64,000 bases of DNA from Rummeliibacillus stabekisii (GCF_007988965.1 NZ_BJVD01000001.1:124001-188000); one strand, 5' to 3'. Counted from the first letter of the stretch, positions 8,987-18,410 are shown. Program-made: numbers and translations. The notes: generated by a model from the letters alone, not told the origin.

Positions 8987-9667
8987 TTAGTCTTTAATAA
9001 ATGAATAAATATCATTCTCGGAAAGATCAAATAAATTCATCCTAATTGTGTCGTAATGTGAAGATGAAATCTCTAATACCTCTCTAAGGGAAACACTGAT
9101 TAGATAGTAATTTCCATCTTCACTAGCTAAGAAATCTCCATCAGATAAATCTCTTAAATGTAACATTCTACGGCCTTTTACTTTTACTTCAAATACATCA
9201 CTCGGATTAAATTTTTTAATCCCTAAAGATAGCATAATTTCTTTTACATTTTCATCCATTTCCTTTTCTTTCACTTTAATAAAATCAATATTAATTTTAT
9301 TTAGATTTAAATCAGATAGAATTAATTCATTATCGGATGAAACACCAGCAATTACTCCCGAGCTAAAAAAAATCTCAAGTTGGGTTTCATTGCTTGTTTT
9401 TTCATTAAATATTTTTATACCAGTAATAGAAAAATCTTTCTCATCTTTTTTTTCATATTTTCTTATAACTTCCCTTTTATATGAAACGCCAAAAGAATAA
9501 TCCGAATCTCCAATTACAGGAACTATATCTTGCAAGATTCCTTCCATTATTTGTTTCAGATAAATCGAATATTCGCTTGGTAGTTTTTCTAAAACGGCTA
9601 TCAGCATTGCATTAAACCTGTTTACATCAATTTCAATACATTCTTTTTTACGAAAAAAATTGAACAA
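8987..9667 (-). CDS. Hypothetical protein
   Basis: About 226 residues, acidic and lysine-rich, without signal peptide or membrane helix. I do not recognise a family. I chose TTG at 9665-9667 because AAGGAGGG lies seven bases upstream; the frame also has an ATG at 9719-9721 without such a site. The protein begins FNFFRKKECIEIDVNRFNAM and has an alternating beta-rich middle and C-terminus (FEVKVKGRRMLHLRDLSDGD). It is a single gene flanked by long AT-rich spacers. Isolated cytoplasmic proteins of this kind are often accessory. Confidence 0.6.
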   Translation of the reverse strand: MFNFFRKKECIEIDVNRFNAMLIAVLEKLPSEYSIYLKQIMEGILQDIVPVIGDSDYSFGVSYKREVIRKYEKKDEKDFSITGIKIFNEKTSNETQLEIFFSSGVIAGVSSDNELILSDLNLNKINIDFIKVKEKEMDENVKEIMLSLGIKKFNPSDVFEVKVKGRRMLHLRDLSDGDFLASEDGNYYLISVSLREVLEISSSHYDTIRMNLFDLSENDIYSFIKD

Positions 9668-9721
9668 TTTCAGCCCTCCTTGTAACGTCGTCATGTACTT
9701 TCTGTAGAATAAATTTAACAT

Positions 9722-9946
9722 ATTGCTATTTCAAATAGGGTTTGCGGTGATACAGCATATACATCCGTTGTCGGGTATGTATATATTATTCTATTCTTTT
9801 TTCAACTTGTACAGTGGGATATATATCTTTTTTATCCTAATGTTTTAGCGAAGTTCAACTATTTAATTTTCCTTTCTATCAGTATTTATATTATTCTTAC
9901 TCTTTTCATAAAATCTCTAATATAAAATATATAAGTTTATAATATA
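9722..9946. other. Intergenic, weak palindrome
   Basis: An interrupted repeat, ATATACAT then 12 nt then ATGTATAT, lies at about 9758-9786, upstream of the hypothetical gene; it might be an operator. Otherwise plain AT-rich sequence. Confidence 0.3.
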
Positions 9947-9982
9947 AAAAGATGATGTCCCAAATTGCAGACATCATCTTTT
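9947..9982. terminator. Hairpin terminator of namA
   Basis: AAAAGATGATGTC and GACATCATCTTTT are perfect arms around a 10-nt loop. It lies 60 nt downstream of namA and works in both directions. Confidence 0.8.
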
Positions 9983-10041
9983 AACTTATAAAATTAACGT
10001 ATTACCTTAGTAAAGCACGCTATCTGAAGATATTAAGGCAT

Positions 10042-11067
10042 TTATCTAAAACCACGTTCATATTGTTTGGGTTCATTTATTTCCTTTTTAAGCTTAGCAG
10101 CTGCATCTAATGCCCAATATGGATTACGCAACATACCACGACCAACAGCAACTAAATCAGCTTCTTCGTTCCCGATTACAGCATTGGCTAGAATAGGATC
10201 ATCTAATCTTCCCACTGCAATAACTGGAACATTCAGAGCTTCCTTGATTTTACGAGCTAGCGGTACTTGATAAGCTGCCTGTGTACCAGGTCTACCCCCT
10301 GCACCAATTGGCCCTTCTCCACCTGAAGAGATATGGAAGATGTCTACGCCTGCTTTTTGGTATTCTTTCGCAAATTGAATACTTTCATTAATGCCGTATC
10401 CCCCATCCACATACTCACTTGCAGATATTCGCATAATTAATGGCATATTTTCAGGTATCTCTTTTTTAGCTGCTTCAATAACTTCCCGGCCAAACTTAGT
10501 CAGATCTTTTCCATATTCGTCCTCTCTCTTATTTGTTAAAGGAGAATGGAATTGATGAATTAAATAGCCATGAGCACCGTGAATTTCAATGGCATCAACT
10601 CCGGCTTTTACTGCACGTTCTACAGCCTTACGGAATTTTTCGACCATTTCTTTTACTTCATCAGTTGAAAGGGCTCTTGGTGTCTTAGAATTTTCATCGA
10701 ATGGAATTGCAGAAGCAGAAACCGGTACGTCTGCATCTTCTGCTTTACGTCCAGCGTGAGCAATCTGGATACCTACTTTGGCTCCATGTTGGTGGCAAGC
10801 TTCTACAATGCGCGCTAATGGAGCAATCTGTTCATCTGACCATAAACCTAAGTCAAAGTCGGTAATCCGTCCATCAGGTTCTACATCTGTCATTTCTATA
10901 ATAATAAAACTTGTTCCCCCAATTGCTCGAGATACATAGTGTATATAATGCCAATCTGTAGCAATGCCGTCTTTCTTTTCAACGGAATATTGACACATAG
11001 GAGGCATGACAACACGATTCTTTAACTCTAAGCCTTTGAACTTATAAGGACTAAATAAATGTTCCAT
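10042..11067 (-). CDS. namA: NADPH dehydrogenase NamA (YqjM-type old yellow enzyme)
   Basis: 341 residues. An FMN-dependent ene-reductase that reduces the C=C bond of alpha,beta-unsaturated carbonyl and related electrophilic compounds with NADPH. It has the YqjM-class features: C25 in PPMCQYS (redox-tuning cysteine), the HGAHGYLIHQFHSPLTN active-site and FMN region with the His pair, and the ISSGG and GRGMLRNPYW FMN phosphate region. AAAAGGAG precedes the ATG. Upstream lie a promoter overlapped by a perfect palindrome and then a MarR gene on the same strand. This arrangement fits induction by an electrophile sensed by the MarR protein. Confidence 0.95.
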   Translation of the reverse strand: MEHLFSPYKFKGLELKNRVVMPPMCQYSVEKKDGIATDWHYIHYVSRAIGGTSFIIIEMTDVEPDGRITDFDLGLWSDEQIAPLARIVEACHQHGAKVGIQIAHAGRKAEDADVPVSASAIPFDENSKTPRALSTDEVKEMVEKFRKAVERAVKAGVDAIEIHGAHGYLIHQFHSPLTNKREDEYGKDLTKFGREVIEAAKKEIPENMPLIMRISASEYVDGGYGINESIQFAKEYQKAGVDIFHISSGGEGPIGAGGRPGTQAAYQVPLARKIKEALNVPVIAVGRLDDPILANAVIGNEEADLVAVGRGMLRNPYWALDAAAKLKKEINEPKQYERGFR

Positions 11068-11127
11068 TTGAAAACTCCTTTTTCTTTAAATTTAATCGAT
11101 TTAATTAAACGAAAAAGATTCATTCGA

Positions 11128-11183
11128 AAATTAAATGCATGACGCATGCATTTAATTTAAGGCTAAACAATACTTCATGTCAA
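11128..11183 (-). promoter_or_regulatory. namA promoter with overlapping palindromic operator
   Basis: On the minus strand TTGACA (11178-11183) and TTAAAT (11155-11160) are spaced by 17 nt. A perfect inverted repeat with 14-bp arms (AAATTAAATGCATG, three-base spacer ACG, mirrored) spans 11128-11158 and covers the -10 and start region. This is the expected position for repression, presumably by the adjacent MarR protein. The protein-operator pairing is inference. Confidence 0.7.
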
Positions 11184-11232
11184 GTCAAAGTACTTCATCT
11201 AAAATGTGGCACTTTGACTTCATTATATTTTC

Positions 11233-11655
11233 TTATAACCCCTCTGTTAACTGTTTCATTACAGCTTCAACATTAACAGTTGAGAGATTTGATTTTAGTA
11301 TTTCATGGAAAGAGGCTAAACTTCCTTGAAGTTTTTGTTCTCCTAAATTAGTTAGACGTGTATAAGTACCCCTACGATCATCCGTGCAAACTTGTTTTTC
11401 TAATGCCCCGCAGCTATTCGCTTCCATATTGCCTACAAGCCTAGACATTGCACTTTGACTCAATCCTACCATCTCTTGTAGTTGTTGTAATCTGAGCTTT
11501 TTTTCTGGCGCTTTAGAAAGGTGGTAGAGTACGTAGAATGCTTTTAATGACAAGTTATACTCTATTTGTAGGACATCCTCTAATTCTTTCTTTAATTTAC
11601 TTTGTATAGAATCTATGACCAACCAGTGCTCCATAAAATCATTATTATTCTTCAT
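11233..11655 (-). CDS. MarR family transcriptional regulator
   Basis: 140 residues with the MarR winged-helix order: N-terminal dimer helix, helix-turn-helix (RLQQLQEMVGLSQSAMSRLVGNME), wing (CTDDRRGTYTRLTNLG) and C-terminal helix. I chose ATG at 11653-11655 because AGGTGG sits six bases before it; the frame runs seven codons further. A cysteine pair (SCGALEKQVC) near the recognition helix could sense thiol-reactive compounds, which would suit control of an old yellow enzyme; this is inference. It lies upstream of namA on the same strand with a separate promoter between. Confidence 0.88.
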   Translation of the reverse strand: MKNNNDFMEHWLVIDSIQSKLKKELEDVLQIEYNLSLKAFYVLYHLSKAPEKKLRLQQLQEMVGLSQSAMSRLVGNMEANSCGALEKQVCTDDRRGTYTRLTNLGEQKLQGSLASFHEILKSNLSTVNVEAVMKQLTEGL

Positions 11656-11894
11656 TCTATTCCACCTATTCAGCATTATATTATGGCTTTCAGATTATAA
11701 TTTATACATAACCTAATATATCTCTAAAAAACATGTTACATAATAATTTCTTTAACATAAAATTCTACTATGTATTCGCATAGATAGTCAAATTGACATT
11801 AGGTGTATGAAATTAAGAATAATGTTGATCAAATTAATAAGCTATTTCTATTTATTCCGTTCTTATCAATAGCTTCTTTTAATGTTACCTATAC

Positions 11895-12317
11895 TCAATT
11901 GAAAAATTCCATATGAGGTTTCTTTTCTTTGTAATAATCTAATCTGTCCTGCAGTGCACCAGTATGAAATTCGAACTTATGGCCATCTGGATCTGTAAAA
12001 TATATAGATTTTTTATCCTTTTCGTCTCTAGGGCGACCCGAAAGTATGTTTACTCCTAATTTCTCTAATTTGCTATAGATATCATCGATTTCCGCTTCTT
12101 CTACGGAAAAAGCTATATGAGTGTATGATTGATTTATTTCATTACGAGGAATATTCTGTTCCTCATTTAGAGCAAGCCACATGCCATTTAAATCAAAGTA
12201 AGCAGTACTTCTTCCTTTAACCAATAGTTTCGCTTCACAGACATCCTGATAAAATGCTATAGATTGTTCCAAATTAGACACAGAAAATAAAAAGTGATTT
12301 AATCCTTTAATAAACAA
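11895..12317 (-). CDS. fosB: Metallothiol transferase FosB
   Basis: 140 residues, vicinal-oxygen-chelate fold. FosB inactivates fosfomycin by adding bacillithiol or cysteine with a divalent metal. The signature stretches [45 protein letters not shown] and [10 protein letters not shown] match FosB closely; the metal ligands are the His in LNH, the His in YTH and the Glu in FEFH. I set the start at the TTG 12315-12317 because AGGGGTG lies in register and the protein then begins like known FosB; a GTG three codons earlier is the alternative. Single gene downstream of an exporter gene. Confidence 0.9.
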   Translation of the reverse strand: MFIKGLNHFLFSVSNLEQSIAFYQDVCEAKLLVKGRSTAYFDLNGMWLALNEEQNIPRNEINQSYTHIAFSVEEAEIDDIYSKLEKLGVNILSGRPRDEKDKKSIYFTDPDGHKFEFHTGALQDRLDYYKEKKPHMEFFN

Positions 12318-12350
12318 TATAGTCACCCCTATTTATTAGTATATACACTG

Positions 12351-13283
12351 TTATGAAGATTGCTTAGTATGCGAAGAAGAATCTTTATTCAAAGCCACCG
12401 ATAATATCATCGCAATAATACAGGCAGTGCCGACCCATTGAAAAAAACCAAAAGATTCTTTTAACCAAAAAACTGTTGTTAATACGGCCGCTAACGGTTC
12501 CAAGCTCCCTAAGAGGCTTGTTTCTTTAGGTGAAAGACTTTGCAAACTTTCTATATAAAACCAGAATGCCATCATTGTACCAAAAATTATTACAAAAACT
12601 AAATATATATAAGATTCCATTGTTAAGTTAGTAAAGTCCATTTGCCAAGGAGGGTGGATAAAACTTAATGTAAACCCACCAATAACCATCGCCCAACCAA
12701 CAATGACAAGAGATTCGAATTGTGCAAGAAGAGGAACTGCATATAATGTGTAAAATGCAAGAGCTAATCCAGACAAGACCCCCCACACAATTGCGGGTAT
12801 TGGTACAGATAGACTTGAGATTGAACCATTCGTTAATAAGAAAAAGCAACCCCCTAATGCAAGAAAAACAGTTAACACATCTTGTCTTGTAAATACAGCC
12901 TTCTTACGTGAAACCAAATAAATAATAATCATTACAGGTGCTAAGTATTGTAATAGTGTTGCAACGGCAGCATTCCCATATTTAATCGATGCCATATATG
13001 TATATTGGACCGAAAGCATACCTAGTAATCCAAATATAATGAGTTGAACAGCTGTTCTTTTATTTTTCCAGATGCCAAAAACTTGGGAACGGCTTTTTCC
13101 AAAAAACTGTATGCTTAAAAGCAAGAATCCGGATATGAGCAATCGTGTCGTAACGAGCCAATTTACATCAATTTTACTTTGGTGAAATAGTTTCTGTGCA
13201 ACTGTACCTCCCACACCCCAAAATATAGCCCCCATAATTACGAGTAACAATCCTTTTCTTCTGATAGTTCTATGCATGTTCAT
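12351..13283 (-). CDS. EamA/DMT family transporter
   Basis: 310 residues with ten predicted membrane helices made of two EamA repeats ([14 protein letters not shown] at the start; [20 protein letters not shown] opening the second half). These proteins export metabolites or amino acids; the substrate is unknown. AGGTGGAGT precedes the ATG. It is divergent from an AraC regulator gene with about 100 bp between, a usual sign of direct control. FosB follows 33 nt downstream on the same strand and may be co-transcribed. Confidence 0.88.
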   Translation of the reverse strand: MNMHRTIRRKGLLLVIMGAIFWGVGGTVAQKLFHQSKIDVNWLVTTRLLISGFLLLSIQFFGKSRSQVFGIWKNKRTAVQLIIFGLLGMLSVQYTYMASIKYGNAAVATLLQYLAPVMIIIYLVSRKKAVFTRQDVLTVFLALGGCFFLLTNGSISSLSVPIPAIVWGVLSGLALAFYTLYAVPLLAQFESLVIVGWAMVIGGFTLSFIHPPWQMDFTNLTMESYIYLVFVIIFGTMMAFWFYIESLQSLSPKETSLLGSLEPLAAVLTTVFWLKESFGFFQWVGTACIIAMILSVALNKDSSSHTKQSS

Positions 13284-13382
13284 ACTCCACCTCTAATATA
13301 ATAATAGTGTTATAATAAGTGGAAAATAATTATAATAATACATAAAAAGAATGAAAAAATATAAATATATTGAGGTGATGAT

Positions 13383-14270
13383 GTGCAGGTGAACAATTTT
13401 GAAGTAAATAAAAGTTTAAAAGAACTCACCCAACATCGTACTGTTGAATTACCAATTGCATGTTATGAGACAAAGATAAACCAAAACATTCATGGTTATA
13501 TACCGCTCCATTGGCATGAGGAAATTCAATTTGTGTTGGTTGTGAGCGGTGAAGCAACTTTTCAAATAAACGAAGAGAAATTAATAGTACGAGAAGGAGA
13601 AGGTGTATTTATAAATAGTGGCTGCTTGCATATGGCAGAAGATAAGAAAAAAACAGACTGTGTCTACATTTGTTTAAATGTATCACCTCATTTCGTCCTC
13701 CCACAAGAACTCTATACGACTTATGTTCTTCCTTTTATTCAAGCAACTAACTTATCTTACATCCCTGTTGATTCGAATACGCAATGGGGTAAAAACATAG
13801 TAGAAGCAATTCTTAAAATCAAAGAGTTGATGGAACAAAAAGTGCAGTTCTTTGAAATGGATATAAACATGCAACTAACGGTGATTTGGAAAAACCTAAT
13901 CTGTAATGGTTTTCAACCAGAATATATTCAGACAGAAAAGTTAAAAAGTCAACGAATGAAACAAATGTTAAGTTGGATCCAAGTTCATTATACTGAGAAA
14001 ATCAAATTAGAGGATATTGCTAAAGCCGGTCAATTGAGCCGCTCTGAATGCTGTAGGTACTTCAAGCGAACTTTAAAAACGACACCATTAAATTATGTAA
14101 TTGATTATCGAATTCAAAAAAGCCTTCTCCTTTTACAACAAGAAGAGACTAGTGTGACAGAAGTTGCTTATGAAGTAGGTTTTAATAGTACCAGCTATTT
14201 TATTGAAAAATTTAAGAGTTCAATGAACATGACTCCGTTAGCATATAAAAAATACTTTATGGAGGATTGA
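13383..14270 (+). CDS. AraC family transcriptional regulator with cupin sensor domain
   Basis: 295 residues. N-terminal AraC-type cupin (about 25-110: PLHWHEEIQFVLVVSGEATF, then EGEGVFINSGCLHMAE with possible metal or ligand histidines). C-terminal HTH_18 with two helix-turn-helix units (KLEDIAKAGQLSRSECCRYF; SVTEVAYEVGFNSTSYFIEKF, 195-290). GTG start with GAGGTG seven bases upstream. It diverges from the EamA transporter and probably controls it. A weak bidirectional hairpin follows. Confidence 0.88.
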   Translation: MQVNNFEVNKSLKELTQHRTVELPIACYETKINQNIHGYIPLHWHEEIQFVLVVSGEATFQINEEKLIVREGEGVFINSGCLHMAEDKKKTDCVYICLNVSPHFVLPQELYTTYVLPFIQATNLSYIPVDSNTQWGKNIVEAILKIKELMEQKVQFFEMDINMQLTVIWKNLICNGFQPEYIQTEKLKSQRMKQMLSWIQVHYTEKIKLEDIAKAGQLSRSECCRYFKRTLKTTPLNYVIDYRIQKSLLLLQQEETSVTEVAYEVGFNSTSYFIEKFKSSMNMTPLAYKKYFMED

Positions 14271-14308
14271 AGCATCTATTTCGGGGACTCTCTCAAAATA
14301 AGCAAAAG

Positions 14309-14346
14309 AAAAAGACCTATCATATCCACTATGCTAGGCTTTTTTC
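14309..14346. terminator. Bidirectional terminator between convergent genes
   Basis: AAAGACCTA and TGCTAGGCTTTTTT form an imperfect stem between the AraC gene and the convergent membrane protein gene. Confidence 0.5.
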
Positions 14347-14867
14347 TTAATATTTTGGTTGCTTGCCGTAAAAACAAAACAGGTAATACATGCAACGAAT
14401 GATACAACCATGCCGAACAATAATCCAAAACCCTTCATAAATATGTCTTCCCCTTGATAAGAAGGCTTGATGGTAACAAACCAATAGATGAATAGTATTA
14501 AAAGGAAAAAGTAAAAACTGCTCCCAACTACGCTCATTTTTATACGATTTCGTTTTGATCCTTGCCAAGCTTTATTTATAGCTATCCATAGAAGAATGCT
14601 AGTCAATACAGCAGCAAACATTAAAATTATGTGAAGATAAGGGATGGGAAAGAAAATCAATAGGTAAAGAATTAAGCCAGTTGAGAAGAACAAAACAGCA
14701 TTCATACAAAATAAAAATAGGCCAGAGAGCCAATGGTTTTGGAACCAGTTTGCGTTTTTTAACTTATGTACAAGATTATTTTTTTTACCAAGGTGTTCAA
14801 TGAATATCTTTCTAAAATAAATGATGAGTAAAACTCCGATACATCCAATCATTAATATAGATGTCAT
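14334..14867 (-). CDS. Hypothetical membrane protein
   Basis: 177 residues with about five hydrophobic segments (near 1-18, 45-75, 80-95, 112-130, 145-170) and basic loops (KNNLVHKLKNANWFQ). No family recognised. Start ATG has AGGGGAG upstream. Adjacent to another small membrane protein gene (DUF2975-like) on the same strand. Confidence 0.65.
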   Translation of the reverse strand: MTSILMIGCIGVLLIIYFRKIFIEHLGKKNNLVHKLKNANWFQNHWLSGLFLFCMNAVLFFSTGLILYLLIFFPIPYLHIILMFAAVLTSILLWIAINKAWQGSKRNRIKMSVVGSSFYFFLLILFIYWFVTIKPSYQGEDIFMKGFGLLFGMVVSFVACITCFVFTASNQNIKKKA

Positions 14868-14962
14868 AATACTACTCCCCTTTAATCAGCTATTCAGTTG
14901 GATAATTGCTTGTGGCAGGCTTAAAAGACATACTTCAATCTATAGATCGGCATTCGGTCTTC

Positions 14963-15439
14963 TCAGACAGTCAAATCATATTCTGTTTTTATGTGAATAG
15001 CTCTTTCTAATATTTCTTGTAAGACTGCTGCAAATAAAGAAATGACAACAGTAGCGAAAATGATAGCAGCAGCAATAATTGCGAGGCCTGGGTGAAGAGC
15101 ATTTTGTTGGAGAAGGATGAGCATGCCGATTGTATAGATGGAAATAATCGTTAACGCACTCTTCTTTATACGTCCTAATGCCTCGACAGCTACCTTTGTA
15201 AAAGCGGTTTCCTCCTGAATGAAATTTAGTAATCGATAGGCTTGATATAAAGCGATATAAAAAGGTATTGCAGTGATATAAATGCCTATTAGAAGAGGTA
15301 ATGCCAAGTAAGCATATGTTGGATTAGCTTCTGCAGCTTGACTGGCCATGCTCGGTAACCAAAAAACGCCACATATTAAGAGAAGTAGACCAATCATAAA
15401 AATAGAAAACCTCAAAAAAATTAACGATCCCCTTTTCAT
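14963..15439 (-). CDS. DUF2975 family membrane protein (YoaS-like)
   Basis: 158 residues with four membrane helices. The layout, including the central LYQAYRLLNFIQEETAFTKV after helix 2, is characteristic of DUF2975. In many Bacilli this protein is encoded with a small YozG-type HTH regulator, which I do not see here. GGAGG precedes the ATG. Function unknown. Confidence 0.75.
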   Translation of the reverse strand: MKRGSLIFLRFSIFMIGLLLLICGVFWLPSMASQAAEANPTYAYLALPLLIGIYITAIPFYIALYQAYRLLNFIQEETAFTKVAVEALGRIKKSALTIISIYTIGMLILLQQNALHPGLAIIAAAIIFATVVISLFAAVLQEILERAIHIKTEYDLTV

Positions 15440-15582
15440 AAAGAACCTCCATATTTTGTTATTACAGCTATCATACTAATTTATTTATCGTTTTTCAATA
15501 AAAATATATTCCTTTTCATTATTAATTTTTAATTATGTTTTTAGAAACGTATAAATGATTCATATTTTGATGCCTTTACAGA

Positions 15583-15620
15583 AAAACACGCAGGCCCTTA
15601 AGAAAAGGCCCGCGTGTTTT
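15583..15620. terminator. Strong bidirectional terminator
   Basis: AAACACGCAGGCCC and GGGCCCGCGTGTTTT-like arms with A and T runs; it overlaps the stop of the YusW-like lipoprotein gene. Confidence 0.85.
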
Positions 15621-16122
15621 ATTTCGTGAAAGTATAATGTCTTTCTACATTATCCTCAAATTTAATTTCTAATTCAATTTTCTTGTAATCTGAACCTAAA
15701 TGGAAGACAGAGATAACTTCATTTAATACCTCTTGGTCTGGGGTTTTTGAATCGAATGTTAATTTTTTAAAGAGTTTTTGCACATGTTCGTACGCCGCGT
15801 TACCTTCTAACAATTGATTTTTACGATTATTTTCTACTTTTACTTCTGCCCCGTCACGTTCATTTTCATATTCAATATTGTAAAATTGATTAGCCCCATA
15901 ATCTACTTCTAGATCAAATTCGGAGAAGCTAAAAGGAGCACCGTTGACTTTTTTATTGGTAGTATCGTTGCTATTTGGTGGCGCAGTTGTGACAGGTTCG
16001 TTTTCACCGCTGTTAGAGACTGGTGCATTCTTGTGTACATTTGATGCTTTATCTTTATCGCCGCAGCCCATTAGCGAAGCGGCTAAAAGAGGAATTGCAA
16101 GAATAGCAGACCATTTAGACAT
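15619..16122 (-). CDS. YusW-like lipoprotein
   Basis: 167 residues. The signal peptide (SKWSAILAIPLLAASLMGCG) ends in a lipobox with the cysteine at about residue 20, followed by a Ser/Asn/Thr-rich linker and a single YusW-like domain (about 70-165: FSFSEFDLEVDYGANQFYNI, then FHLGSDYKKIELEIKF). I chose the ATG at 16120-16122 because AAGGAG lies nine bases before it; the frame extends 30 codons without a site. Cell-surface role unknown. Confidence 0.82.
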   Translation of the reverse strand: MSKWSAILAIPLLAASLMGCGDKDKASNVHKNAPVSNSGENEPVTTAPPNSNDTTNKKVNGAPFSFSEFDLEVDYGANQFYNIEYENERDGAEVKVENNRKNQLLEGNAAYEHVQKLFKKLTFDSKTPDQEVLNEVISVFHLGSDYKKIELEIKFEDNVERHYTFTK

Positions 16123-16224
16123 GTTCTTCATCTCCTTTATAGTATTAGCAATAGTATTTGCAGATAAAGGGATGAATAAACATATAACTACCATTTCCTT
16201 ATAAATAAACAAGGTTTGTTCATT

Positions 16225-17673
16225 TTATACCTTTAAATTGTTGTGTATAGCAAACCGGTCCATCATTTTTTGACTGGATGAAGATAACCCTCTAAGCGTT
16301 ACTGTATTACCATTAACATGATACTTCTGAATTACTTTATCAATGGCCAATACCGCTGAATCATCCCATATTTGAGCATTGGAAAAATCAATTATCACTT
16401 CTTTATGCTCTACATTGTAATAAAAAGAATCAATGAAACGATCTGATGAAGCAAAGAATAGTTGCCCTTTGACTATACAAATAATTTCTTCATTCACTTG
16501 TTGTTCTTTTACTTGCAAACGGGATATCTTCGCTACAAAAAATAGTGCACTTAAAATGACGCCTGCAAAAACACCTTTTGATAGGTCATGGGTGGCAATC
16601 ACAATAATAACCGTGACAAGCATTACTATCGCATCCATCTTAGGAGCTTTTCTTATATATGAAAAGGACGACCAATCAAATGTTCCTATTGAAACCATAA
16701 TCATAATGCCTGCTAAAACAGACATCGGAATTTGAACAACCAAATCGCCAAGAACAACAATCAAGAACATAAGGAAAATGCCTGCTACAAATGTTGACAA
16801 TCTACTTCTCCCACCGGAGCTTACATTTATGACCGATTGGCCAATCATTGCACATCCTGCCATACCGCCAAAGAAGCCATTCACAATGTTGGCAATACCT
16901 TGACCTCTCGCTTCTTTATTCTTATTGCTTTCGGTCTTAGTCATATCATCTATAATGGATGCTGTTAGTAAAGACTCTAATAAACCAACGATCGCTAAGG
17001 CGAATGAATAAGGGAAAATAATTTTCAATGTTTCAAACGAAAAAGGAACATCAGGAATAAAGAAATTAGGTAATGATTTAGTAATTTCACCTAGATCACC
17101 AACTGTACGTAGATCCATATGTGTATTCATCGCTATCGCTGTTAAGATAACTATAGCAATTAAGGGTGCAGGAATTGCCTTGAAAAATCTAGGTACTATA
17201 TAGACAATTAACAATGTGATACCTATAAAGACATATGTCATATTAGGGACATGAATAAAGTTCGGTACTTGAGCCATGAAAATTAAGATGGAAAGCGAGT
17301 TAACAAAACCAATCATGACAGCACGAGGAATGAATTTCATCAGCTTTGCTATTTTAAATATGCCAAATAGTACTTGGATAACCCCTGTTAAAATGGTGGC
17401 TGCCAACAAATAGTTAAGCCCGTGCTCTTTTACTAATGGGCCCATCAACAATGCCATAGAACCAGTAGCAGCAGAAATCATTGCGGGCCTTCCACCGACA
17501 AAAGAAATAATAACTGCAATACTGAAAGAAGCATACAGCCCCACCATTGGGTCAACGCCAGCAATGATTGAAAAAGCAAGTGCCTCAGGAATTAAAGCTA
17601 AAGCCACCACAATACCTGCAAGAATATCCGCTCTTACATTAGAAAACCATTGTTTCTGGATGTTTTCTAACAT
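16225..17673 (-). CDS. SulP family inorganic anion transporter with STAS domain
   Basis: 482 residues. About twelve membrane segments with the SulP signatures ([61 protein letters not shown]) and a C-terminal STAS domain (about 390-480: FFASSDRF, then [20 protein letters not shown]). Relatives move sulphate or bicarbonate, often with sodium. GAGGTG before the ATG. It diverges from the inactive serine recombinase gene across 184 bp, raising the possibility of control by that protein. Confidence 0.92.
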   Translation of the reverse strand: MLENIQKQWFSNVRADILAGIVVALALIPEALAFSIIAGVDPMVGLYASFSIAVIISFVGGRPAMISAATGSMALLMGPLVKEHGLNYLLAATILTGVIQVLFGIFKIAKLMKFIPRAVMIGFVNSLSILIFMAQVPNFIHVPNMTYVFIGITLLIVYIVPRFFKAIPAPLIAIVILTAIAMNTHMDLRTVGDLGEITKSLPNFFIPDVPFSFETLKIIFPYSFALAIVGLLESLLTASIIDDMTKTESNKNKEARGQGIANIVNGFFGGMAGCAMIGQSVINVSSGGRSRLSTFVAGIFLMFLIVVLGDLVVQIPMSVLAGIMIMVSIGTFDWSSFSYIRKAPKMDAIVMLVTVIIVIATHDLSKGVFAGVILSALFFVAKISRLQVKEQQVNEEIICIVKGQLFFASSDRFIDSFYYNVEHKEVIIDFSNAQIWDDSAVLAIDKVIQKYHVNGNTVTLRGLSSSSQKMMDRFAIHNNLKV

Positions 17674-17773
17674 ATATTCACCTCATTTCGATAATATCTG
17701 TGTAAGAGTTATAATAGCTTGAAGCTTTTTAACTTTTTCAGACAACAAAATGAAGTATAACACCTTGCTTCCC

Positions 17774-17825
17774 AAAATAGAACCATTTTGGAACTATTTT
17801 TTGATAACTTATAGTATGTTATAAT
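17774..17825 (+). promoter_or_regulatory. Extended -10 promoter and 27-bp interrupted palindrome
   Basis: Arms AAAATAG (17774-17780) and CTATTTT (17794-17800) enclose 13 nt; a second, overlapping repeat CCAAAAT / ATTTTGG lies at 17772-17791. TG-T-TATAAT follows, with the -10 at 17820-17825. The decamer GTTATAATAG occurs at 17708-17717 and again at 17818-17827. Length and symmetry resemble a serine-recombinase binding site; the role is inference. Confidence 0.5.
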
Positions 17826-17857
17826 AGAAAAAACGACTTTTATATAGGAGAGCCAAT

Positions 17858-18400
17858 ATGTTAATAGGATATATGAGGCCTTATATTGAGGATCAAAACT
17901 GTGAAAAACAAATCCAAACACTTCAAAGCTTTCAATGTGAACAGTTGATTCAAGAAGAACATTCGTCTGCAAAGAAAAGGATACATTTGCAAAAGATGAT
18001 GGAAAACATTCAATCTGGAGATAAAATACTTGTAAACAGATTGTTTATCTTAGCAGATTCGACGCGCCATTTAGTTGAACTATTAGAGATTGCCCATGCT
18101 AAAGGTGCTTTCTTCTATTCGATTCACGAGGGTATCGATACAAGTAGCGAGGGCGGCTATTCATTTGAGGAGATTGTAAAACACTTACTTGATTTTCAAA
18201 GTGACGTCATTAGTGAAAGAACAAGAAAGGGTTTAGATAGAGCGAAACAAAAAGGAGTATCAGCTGGACGCCCTAAAAAACCGGATGAAAATGTGAAGCG
18301 CGCCATCCAAATGTATCAAAGTAAGCAACATAGTCTTACAGAAATAAAAAATGAAACAGGTATCAGCAAATCAACCTTATATAGGTATCTTGAACGTTAA
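17858..18400 (+). CDS. Serine recombinase (resolvase) homologue lacking catalytic residues
   Basis: 180 residues, the size of small resolvases. The overall fold is recognisable: N-terminal LIGYMR, the GDKILVNRL strand, the long helix with SERTRKGLDRAKQKG, the hinge AGRPKKP and a C-terminal HTH (SLTEIKNETGISKSTLYRYL). However, the nucleophile region that should read GYxRVST is GYMRPYI (Ser replaced by Tyr9), and the DRLGRS active-site loop is FILADS (residues 63-68), removing the Asp and both Arg. R7 and the ERTR helix are kept. It should therefore bind DNA without cutting it, acting perhaps as a regulator. ATG preceded by AGGAG. Divergent from the SulP gene. Confidence 0.85.
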   Translation: MLIGYMRPYIEDQNCEKQIQTLQSFQCEQLIQEEHSSAKKRIHLQKMMENIQSGDKILVNRLFILADSTRHLVELLEIAHAKGAFFYSIHEGIDTSSEGGYSFEEIVKHLLDFQSDVISERTRKGLDRAKQKGVSAGRPKKPDENVKRAIQMYQSKQHSLTEIKNETGISKSTLYRYLER

Positions 18401-18410
18401 ATATAATTTA

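Noticed and set aside
17709-17972. 87-codon minus-strand frame upstream of the SulP gene
   Set aside because: Overlaps the recombinase start and the promoter region; composition looks like an antisense shadow.
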